Shown one piece after another: positions 41,775-45,940 of a DNA stretch of 45,940 nucleotides. The notes under the pieces are model-generated. The model did no database searches. It worked only from the letters and a program-made list of their open reading frames with translations, and was not told the DNA's origin. The stretch is from DASVTR01 sp033855775 (lineage in GTDB: Bacteria > Acidobacteriota > Blastocatellia > Pyrinomonadales > Pyrinomonadaceae). The position numbers and the translations under genes are program-made. Position 1 is the stretch's first letter; each line of letters opens with the position of its first letter. The stretch is taken from contig JAWVFT010000028.1 in the NCBI GenBank assembly GCA_033855775.1, forward strand, positions 1 to 45,940, given 5' to 3'.

Positions 41775-42635
41775 ATGCGCCTGAGCGAAACCATCACAAT
41801 TTATCTGGCCGTCGGAGCGCCGTTCGGCGTCAATTATTTCCTGCGCGAGCGAAGCGAGAAAGAAGAGCGACGGCGCGCGCTCTCGCTGCTGCGGGCGGCG
41901 AGCGCGGCCCTGCTCTGGCCGCTCTTCGCCGTCGCGTCCTACATGTCGCGCAGGGCTTTAGTTAAGCTTCCGGCTGAGGCGGACGAAAGGCGCGGGGCCG
42001 TTGACGAGCAGACGAGCGAGAGAATCGAGGCGGCGCAGCAGCAGCTTCTTGTCGCGCTCGAACGTGTGCGCGAATTGGCCGCGCCGTGCGTTGGCCGGAG
42101 CGAAGATTTGGAACAGAGCGTTCGCTCGGCGCGCGAAGCCATAGAGAAGTATGCGGGGCTGACGCTGGCGCTCGCGTCGATGAAGTTAACGGACGCGCCT
42201 GCGTTGCGCGAGATGGAGTTGTGCCGGATTGCCGGGCGCGAGGGCGAAGACCTCCTGCTGGCCGGTCGCTGCATTCATCGCCGCAACGTGTCGCGCCTCG
42301 TCGCCAGCCACGCGCGCTCGCGCACGGAACTGCTGCACGCTCTGGCCGCCGTGCGCGAGATAAACGGCGACAAGCTCAACGCCGCGTCATCGTCTTTGAC
42401 AAACGCCGCGCGCCAACTGAGCTTGGCCGTGCTCAAGCTTTACGGGCAGGCGATTAACTTGCTCTCGTTGCTGGAAGACGAAAGCGCGACGCGCGCGGTG
42501 GCGCGACTGCTCGACGCCGAATGCGCGCGGCTGCGAAAGCTGGAAGCTCTGGTCAACGAGTCTTTCATCTCTGCCGTTGATGGCAAGCAGGCCCGGCACG
42601 CCTACACAGACTGGCCGACGCTGGCCGAGCGTTGA
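41775..42635 (+). CDS. Unknown helical membrane-associated protein
   Basis: A 286-aa product beginning MRLSETITIYLAVGAPFGVNYF, a hydrophobic segment, followed by an Arg/Glu-rich turn and a second hydrophobic stretch (about 43-56). The remaining 220 residues are helical, Ala/Leu/Glu/Arg-rich, like a four-helix or coiled-coil signalling domain. No catalytic motif and no recognised family. It precedes the sensor kinase by 242 bp on the same strand; a link is possible but not shown. Confidence 0.7.
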   Translation: MRLSETITIYLAVGAPFGVNYFLRERSEKEERRRALSLLRAASAALLWPLFAVASYMSRRALVKLPAEADERRGAVDEQTSERIEAAQQQLLVALERVRELAAPCVGRSEDLEQSVRSAREAIEKYAGLTLALASMKLTDAPALREMELCRIAGREGEDLLLAGRCIHRRNVSRLVASHARSRTELLHALAAVREINGDKLNAASSSLTNAARQLSLAVLKLYGQAINLLSLLEDESATRAVARLLDAECARLRKLEALVNESFISAVDGKQARHAYTDWPTLAER

Positions 42636-42877
42636 AAGAGAGAGCGGAGCGCGGCTCGTCATTCCAAACGGGCGCGGCTGGCCCGCGTCGTCTTCAAGGC
42701 TCCTCAACGCCTCATCGCGCGCGGTGGTATGATTGGACGCGCGCCACTTGCTGGCCACTCGCGCGCGGCGTCGCGCGTGTTCATCGCCGCTTTGATTCTT
42801 CAACAATAAACGGCAGCCACTAATCAGTCATGAAAGTTTTGCTGGCTGCTGATTGACTGGCGACTGACGGCTTTCAA

Positions 42878-44671
42878 ATGCTTCTCGCGCTGCTCTTGCT
42901 CTCTTTGTTCCTGCTGGTGATGCTCGGCTTCTATGTGTTTGTGGCCGCGCCGCGCAGCCGGACGCACCAGACGTTCGCGGCCTTCGTCGCGTGTCTGGCG
43001 TTGTGGACGATAAAGGACATCGCGCTGTGGGGCTTTGAGGCGCGCGAGGGGTCTGCGGTGTGGTGGGCGACGGCGAGTTTCATCATCTCGCTGTTGCTGC
43101 AATATTCGCTGGTCGTCTTCGCGTGGGTCTTTCCCGAAAACAAAGCTGTGCCGTTGAAGAAGGCGGCGGTGATGCTGGCGCCGGGGGCTGTGTTGATTCC
43201 GGCTCTGTTGTTCGGCTCGATGTGGCGTGAGGTGAGGTTTGTCGAAGGCCGTCTCGTCATCGAGTTGAGGCCGCTGGCTTACGCCCTTGTGCTCTACGCT
43301 TACGGCGTGCTGGCTTACGGCTTCGGCGTGTTGTTTGCGAAGTATCGCCGCCATCGCGGAAGCTTGTGGGGACAACAACTCGGAGCGATTATCTGGGCGC
43401 TCGTTATCACGGTGACGCTGAACACGCTCGGCAACATCGTGCTGCCGCTCCTTGGCATCTACTCGCTGTTGCCGCTCGGCTCAATCTTCGTGCTGCCCGG
43501 CGTGCTCATCTACGCTTACGCTATCTCGAATTTCAAGCTCTTCTCGCTGCAATCGGCGCTCGACCAGTTCCGGCTCTTTCCGGTCGCTTACAAAGTCGCG
43601 CTCTCCATCGCGGCGGTCGCTATCCTGAGTTTCATACTGTTTCAGATTCCGATTGTGTGGTGGAGTTTCAGCGCGGGGCAGACGCCCGAAGGCTGGCGGC
43701 GTTATCTGGTCTTCAGCGTCGTCACGGCGTTGGTGCCGAATTTGATTCTGGTCGCGCTCATCATCAGCGCGATTTCGCGCCCCGTGCGTCGTTTGACGGA
43801 AGCGGCGGTCGCGGTCGCCGGCGGAGCCTACGGCACGGAGGTCGCGCTGCGCAGCAACGACGAGATGGGCTTGCTCGCCGCTTCGTTTAACGAGATGAGC
43901 CGCAAGATGGCCGCCGACATCGAACGCCTGCGCGAGCTTAACCAGCAACTCATACGCACGGAGAAACTGGCCGCCGCGGGGACGCTCGCCGCAGGCGTCG
44001 CGCATGAAGTGAACAATCCGCTCGCGTCCATCTCATCGCTCATTCAAATCCTGCAAACGCGCCCGCTCAACGAAGAGCACGCGGAGGAACACAAAGAGAT
44101 GCTGCGCCTCATCTCGCAGCAGATTGCGCGCATCACGCAGGTCTTGCGCGACATGATGGACTTTGCCAGAACGCGTCCGCCGCTGCGCACGTCGCTAGAC
44201 ATTCATCGCATCATAGAAGCCAGTATCCGTCTCGCCAGCTTCGACAAAGCTTTCCAGCGTCTTCAACTGACGACACACTTCGACGAGGACGTGCCGGAAC
44301 TCTTCGCCGACGCAGACCAACTGCAACAGGTCTTCCTCAACCTGTTGCTCAACGCGCGCGACGCGATGCCGTCGGGCGGCGAGCTTCAAGTCAGAACCAG
44401 GCACGAGCCGGTGACCTCAGAGGTGATGATAGAGTTTGCGGACAACGGCACGGGCATCGCTCCCGAACATCGCGCGCACGTCTTCGACCCGTTCTTCACC
44501 ACCAAGCCCGCCGGGACGGGGACGGGCCTCGGCCTCGCCGTCTGCTACGGCATCATCACGGCCCACGACGGGCGCATCGAACTGTTGCCCAACAACGCGC
44601 GCGGCACACGCATCCGCGTCGTGCTCCCGCTGCCAGCCGCCGCCGAACAGCAACTCGTTTCCAATCCTTAA
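42878..44671 (+). CDS. Membrane sensor histidine kinase
   Basis: A 597-aa kinase. The N-terminal half has about seven to eight membrane spans (about 1-240) with little periplasmic sequence, then two more spans (about 245-300) leading to a HAMP domain (about 300-350: SRPVRRLTEAAVAVAGGAYGTEVALRSNDEMGLLAASFNEM). HisKA: AGVAHEVNNPLASI with phospho-acceptor His376. ATPase: N box NLLLNARDAMPSGGE, G1 DNGTGI, FFTTKPAGTGTGLGL. All catalytic elements are intact. The multi-span sensor suggests detection of a membrane or lipid-soluble cue. No response regulator gene is adjacent, so it is an orphan here. Confidence 0.93.
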   Translation: MLLALLLLSLFLLVMLGFYVFVAAPRSRTHQTFAAFVACLALWTIKDIALWGFEAREGSAVWWATASFIISLLLQYSLVVFAWVFPENKAVPLKKAAVMLAPGAVLIPALLFGSMWREVRFVEGRLVIELRPLAYALVLYAYGVLAYGFGVLFAKYRRHRGSLWGQQLGAIIWALVITVTLNTLGNIVLPLLGIYSLLPLGSIFVLPGVLIYAYAISNFKLFSLQSALDQFRLFPVAYKVALSIAAVAILSFILFQIPIVWWSFSAGQTPEGWRRYLVFSVVTALVPNLILVALIISAISRPVRRLTEAAVAVAGGAYGTEVALRSNDEMGLLAASFNEMSRKMAADIERLRELNQQLIRTEKLAAAGTLAAGVAHEVNNPLASISSLIQILQTRPLNEEHAEEHKEMLRLISQQIARITQVLRDMMDFARTRPPLRTSLDIHRIIEASIRLASFDKAFQRLQLTTHFDEDVPELFADADQLQQVFLNLLLNARDAMPSGGELQVRTRHEPVTSEVMIEFADNGTGIAPEHRAHVFDPFFTTKPAGTGTGLGLAVCYGIITAHDGRIELLPNNARGTRIRVVLPLPAAAEQQLVSNP

Positions 44672-44784
44672 TGACGGCAGAACAACTTCGCCGAGCCATG
44701 CAGCAACGCCGCCAAGATAGCTCTGCACGGTCGCACGAGAGCTTTGCTTGAAGGCGCTAGCTGCAGGGCATTTCGGGTAGTCTC

Positions 44785-45054
44785 TTAAAAGCGCGTCGCT
44801 GGATTCTGAACCTTGATGAGAAAGTAGATGAGGAGCGGCAAGGTGAGCAATCCGAGCGCGCCGACGACGATGCACCACCACGCCATCGCGATGCCCACAA
44901 GCTCGCCCTTCGAGTCTTTGATGAGGCGTCTGGCCTTCAAGCCGATGATGAGGGCGACGACGGATGAAACCCCGCCGACGCCAAGCAGCGAGCAGGCGAA
45001 GCCCACGCCGAGCATCTTACTGACGCGGACTTGCTGCTGTAATAGAGCGTCCAT
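44785..45054 (-). CDS. Small two-span membrane protein, DUF4190-like
   Basis: An 89-aa protein with two hydrophobic spans (about 14-40 and 52-80) and the short polar loop RRLIKDSKGELVGIAMAWW, the pattern of DUF4190 proteins. Its ATG follows the stop of the deacetylase gene by one base, so translational coupling is likely. May anchor or assist the upstream enzyme; role unknown. Confidence 0.75.
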   Translation of the reverse strand: MDALLQQQVRVSKMLGVGFACSLLGVGGVSSVVALIIGLKARRLIKDSKGELVGIAMAWWCIVVGALGLLTLPLLIYFLIKVQNPATRF

Positions 45055-45055
45055 T

Positions 45056-45778
45056 TCAAGCCGTAGCGGGCGTTTGCAGTGGCTTCACTTTGCGCCCGAA
45101 CTGGAAGAGGAAGCGGTCGCGGCGCAGGACTTCGACGCGGTTCAAGGCGTAGAGGTCCAGGCGTTCGGTCGGGCCGTAGACGGTGGTGAAGGCCGCGACG
45201 TGTCCGGTCCTGGCGAGGACTTGCTGCGCCTGCTCCGTAAAAAATCCGGCGGGATAGGCGAAGACCTTGCACGGCTGTTGCAGCAGGTTCTCAAGCTGGC
45301 TCTTCGATTCCTCAATCTCAAACTCGACATCGGGCGGCGCGAGTTGATGCAGCAGGCGATGGTTCATAGAGTGCGAGCCAAACTCTATGCCGTGCTGCGC
45401 CATTTCCAATATCTCTTCGCGCGAGAGATGCTCGCGCCCGCTCTCGCCGTCGGCCTGCGCCTTCGCCGAAGTCTGCCCGATGCACGACGGGACGAGAAAG
45501 ATAGTCGCCCTGATGCCGAGTTGTTTAAGCACGGGAAAGGCGTTCGTGTAGTTATCCTTCCAACCGTCGTCAAACGTCAGCGTGATGCCGTTCGCGGGAA
45601 ATTTTCCATGCTCGCGGAAATGCTCCGTCAACTCTGACGCCGTGTAGAAGACGAAGCCGCGCCGCTTCAAGTAAGCCATCTGCCGCGCAAACCGCGCGGG
45701 CGGAGTAAAGCCGCCCCGCACACGCGAATCCGGCGCGGGCCAATCTATCTTGTGATATAGCAGAACCGGGACAATCAT
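45056..45778 (-). CDS. Polysaccharide deacetylase (NodB-type)
   Basis: A 240-aa carbohydrate esterase of family 4. Motifs: VLLYHKI near the start, TFDDG (Asp70, Asp71), SHSMNH (His136, His140, metal ligands) and FAYPAGFF. Removes N-acetyl groups from chitin-like, peptidoglycan or exopolysaccharide sugars. No signal peptide is visible, so it may be cytoplasmic or exported in another way; or the true start may be different. One base separates it from the following small membrane-protein gene. Confidence 0.9.
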   Translation of the reverse strand: MIVPVLLYHKIDWPAPDSRVRGGFTPPARFARQMAYLKRRGFVFYTASELTEHFREHGKFPANGITLTFDDGWKDNYTNAFPVLKQLGIRATIFLVPSCIGQTSAKAQADGESGREHLSREEILEMAQHGIEFGSHSMNHRLLHQLAPPDVEFEIEESKSQLENLLQQPCKVFAYPAGFFTEQAQQVLARTGHVAAFTTVYGPTERLDLYALNRVEVLRRDRFLFQFGRKVKPLQTPATA

Positions 45779-45801
45779 AATCTTCTAGTGATAGGTGATG
45801 G

Positions 45802-45857
45802 GTGATAGGTGATAGGAGGTAAGAACAAATCGCTTGCCTGTTCTTATCACTCATCAC
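45802..45857. repeat. Inverted repeat of GTGATRGGTGAT type
   Basis: Inner perfect arms AAGAACA (45821-45827) and TGTTCTT (45839-45845); outer imperfect arms GTGATAGGTGAT (45802-45813) and ATCACTCATCAC (45846-45857). Neighbouring short copies (GTGATAG, TCACTTG) continue to about 45905. Resembles the element after hslO. Confidence 0.7.
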
Positions 45858-45940
45858 TCATCACTTCTTTTTCTTGCTCGTCACTTGTCACTCGTCACTT
45901 GTCACTGCTCTTATACATTCGGGTGTTCGAAGATGCTGAC

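Overview
The window looks like chromosomal DNA from a high-GC bacterium, most likely an Acidobacteriota member of the Blastocatellia type. This is inferred from gene content only: a secreted M4 peptidase with FG-GAP-like repeats, a matrixin whose C-terminus resembles a domain frequent in that phylum, a Ser/Thr kinase fused to WD40 repeats, a class II (B12-dependent) ribonucleotide reductase and many zinc-ribbon and TPR proteins. No rRNA, tRNA, insertion sequence, phage gene or CRISPR array was seen.

Layout. 0.1-8.1 kb (all minus strand): a large secreted M4 metallopeptidase; a 125-aa heptad-repeat protein behind a class II histone-deacetylase-like hydrolase; a HAD-like protein; and a protealysin-type M4 peptidase followed by a small protein resembling the inhibitor emfourin. 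8.1-11.7 kb: a hairpin-rich spacer, a glycine-zipper protein, a BON-domain membrane protein and a small group around a PilZ protein. 11.8-18.7 kb: an MFS exporter, then an exported TPR protein followed 35 bp later by a 1278-aa kinase with a roughly 425-residue charged helix, Thr-x-x-Asp repeats, one membrane span and a seven-bladed WD40 propeller. 19.0-23.1 kb: nrdJ with a strong promoter, NrdR-like boxes and a terminator-like hairpin in its leader, divergent from hslO (Hsp33). 23.1-27.4 kb: a membrane coiled-coil protein with PspA, purD, and a zinc-ribbon gene with a possible structured leader RNA. 27.4-35.1 kb: an APC-type transporter, a matrixin, a polysaccharide export protein and small or unknown genes. 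35.3-39.6 kb: an SDR, a tail-anchored zinc-ribbon protein next to a PrsW intramembrane protease, an MBL-fold hydrolase and a 7Fe-type ferredoxin. 39.8-45.9 kb: a DinB-like protein, unknown genes, a sensor histidine kinase, and a polysaccharide deacetylase paired with a small membrane protein.

Recurring themes are proteolysis (two M4 peptidases, a matrixin, PrsW and a candidate inhibitor) and envelope or stress signalling (kinases, PspA, Hsp33, BON, PilZ). The points most worth following up are the heptad-repeat gene built on a self-complementary 12-mer, the protease-inhibitor pair, the very long kinase linker with candidate FHA-docking repeats, the nrdJ control region, and the promoter-hairpin-terminator unit at 26.6-26.8 kb.
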